A stretch of DNA of 64,000 nt from contig CABZHM010000002.1 of the NCBI GenBank assembly GCA_902525625.1, positions 1 to 64,000 of the forward strand. The letters are read 5' to 3'. The position numbers were made by a program, and so were the translations under genes. Source of the DNA: an uncultured Pelagibacteraceae bacterium (GTDB lineage Bacteria > Pseudomonadota > Alphaproteobacteria > Pelagibacterales > Pelagibacteraceae). The notes beneath the pieces are model-generated. The model saw only the letters and a list, made by a program, of their open reading frames with translations, was not told where the DNA came from and did not search any database. Shown piece by piece: positions 62,747 to 64,000 of the stretch (position 1 is its first letter; every line of letters starts with the position of its first letter).

Positions 62747-64000
62747 TGAAAAAACAATATTTTATAAATGCAAATATAGTTGACCCTCATAATTCTATTA
62801 ATGAAGTTGGTGGTTTAATTATTGGAGAAGATGGTAAAATTGAGGCTGTAGGAAAAAAAGTAAATACAAATAATCTTCCAACTCGCGAAAAGCCAGTGGA
62901 TTTAAAAGGAAAACACCTTTTTCCAGGATTAGTTGATATGAGGGTTTTTGTTGGTGAACCTGGTTTTGAGTACAAAGAAAACTTTAGAACACTTAGTGAT
63001 GCAGCCCTTTCAGGTGGAGTAACCTCAGTAGTCACCATGCCTAATACTAATCCAATTATTGATAACGTATCAATAGTTGATTTTTTAAAAAGGAGAGGAA
63101 GAGATAAATCTAAAATTAATATTTTTCCATGTGCATCACTGACAAAAAACATTGAGGGTTCTAACATGACTGAATTCGGTCTCTTACAAAAAAAAGGGAT
63201 TATTGCATTTACAGATGGAATTAGGACAATCCAAAATCCAAGATTAATGTCGAGAATTATGAATTCTGCAAAAGACCTTGGCTGTTTAATTATGCAACAT
63301 GCTGAGGATTATGAACTTGCTAAAAATGGAATGATAAATTCGGGTATAATTGCAACAAAATTAGGTTTGTCAGGTATACCAGAAATAGCTGAGAGAGTTT
63401 TAATAGAAAGAGATTTAACTTTGTTGGAAAAAGTTAAATGTAGATATCATATTTCACAACTTTCATCAGAAAAATCAGTTGAAGTGCTTAAGCATAGAAA
63501 AGAAATTGTTAAATTTTCTTCCGGTGTATCAATCAATAATCTTTCATTGAATGAGAATGATATTGGTGACTTTAGAACTTTTTTAAAACTCTCACCACCT
63601 TTAAGAAGAGAGGAAGACAGATTAGCTCTAATTCAAGGATTAAAAAGCGAATTGATAGATGTAATCGTATCTGATCACAAACCTGAGGATGAAGAGTCAA
63701 AAAGACTTACTTTTGCGCAAGCAGCAACTGGTGCGTCAGGAATTGAGACTCTGTTATCGTTAAGTTTAGAATTATATCATAATGGGTCACTTAAATTAGA
63801 AACTATAATTAAAGCTATGACTTCAAACCCAGCAAAAATTCTTAAAATTGATAAAGGTAAACTGTCAATTGGTAATGATGCCGACTTTTGTATTGTCAAC
63901 TTAGATAAACCCTGGATTGTAAAAAAAGAAAAACTAATATCGAAATCAAAGAATACATCAATAGAAGGTAAAAAGCTTCAAGGTAAAGTTACAAATACAT
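62746..64000 (+). CDS. Dihydroorotase-like protein (probable non-catalytic PyrC'/PyrX type), truncated by window end
   Basis: ATG overlaps pyrB stop; FINANIVDPHNSINEVGGLIIGEDGKI…LFPGLVDMRVFVGEPGFEYKE…SDHKPEDEESK; not in the ORF track because it runs off the edge. Confidence 0.88.
   Translation, partial: MKKQYFINANIVDPHNSINEVGGLIIGEDGKIEAVGKKVNTNNLPTREKPVDLKGKHLFPGLVDMRVFVGEPGFEYKENFRTLSDAALSGGVTSVVTMPNTNPIIDNVSIVDFLKRRGRDKSKINIFPCASLTKNIEGSNMTEFGLLQKKGIIAFTDGIRTIQNPRLMSRIMNSAKDLGCLIMQHAEDYELAKNGMINSGIIATKLGLSGIPEIAERVLIERDLTLLEKVKCRYHISQLSSEKSVEVLKHRKEIVKFSSGVSINNLSLNENDIGDFRTFLKLSPPLRREEDRLALIQGLKSELIDVIVSDHKPEDEESKRLTFAQAATGASGIETLLSLSLELYHNGSLKLETIIKAMTSNPAKILKIDKGKLSIGNDADFCIVNLDKPWIVKKEKLISKSKNTSIEGKKLQGKVTNT

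Overview
AT-rich, gene-dense 64 kb window. Gene content and order look like a streamlined marine alphaproteobacterium of SAR11/Pelagibacterales type; this is an inference from family recognition, not a database match. Most of the window is housekeeping: riboflavin cluster, rsh-pyrE-pdxJ-acpS-lepB-rnc-recO, gatCAB, rplM-rpsI-argC, plsX-ihfA-merR, hppA, a four-subunit sarcosine oxidase, pyrB plus a dihydroorotase-like gene, and tRNA-Pro/Glu/Ser. The accessory part runs from about 6.0 to 13.3 kb, next to tRNA-Glu. It holds a GIY-YIG protein, surface-glycan genes (GT4-CgeB fusion, two FkbM methyltransferases, one GT), a tyrosine recombinase with a lox/dif-like 14-7-14 bp dyad at its start codon, a small membrane ORF, and a roughly 190-nt structured RNA. 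That RNA has an 8-bp/6-bp pseudoknot and an intrinsic terminator ending directly on the ATG of an ogt-like gene; I consider it the best candidate for something undescribed. Other points of interest: a TPR-glycosyltransferase split exactly at a -1 slippery A_AAA_AAA heptamer, an O-methyltransferase with a 1-nt frameshift, a RibBA whose RibA domain lacks its catalytic cysteines, a DHOase-like protein without its HxH motif, and an NrdR with a shortened zinc knuckle.
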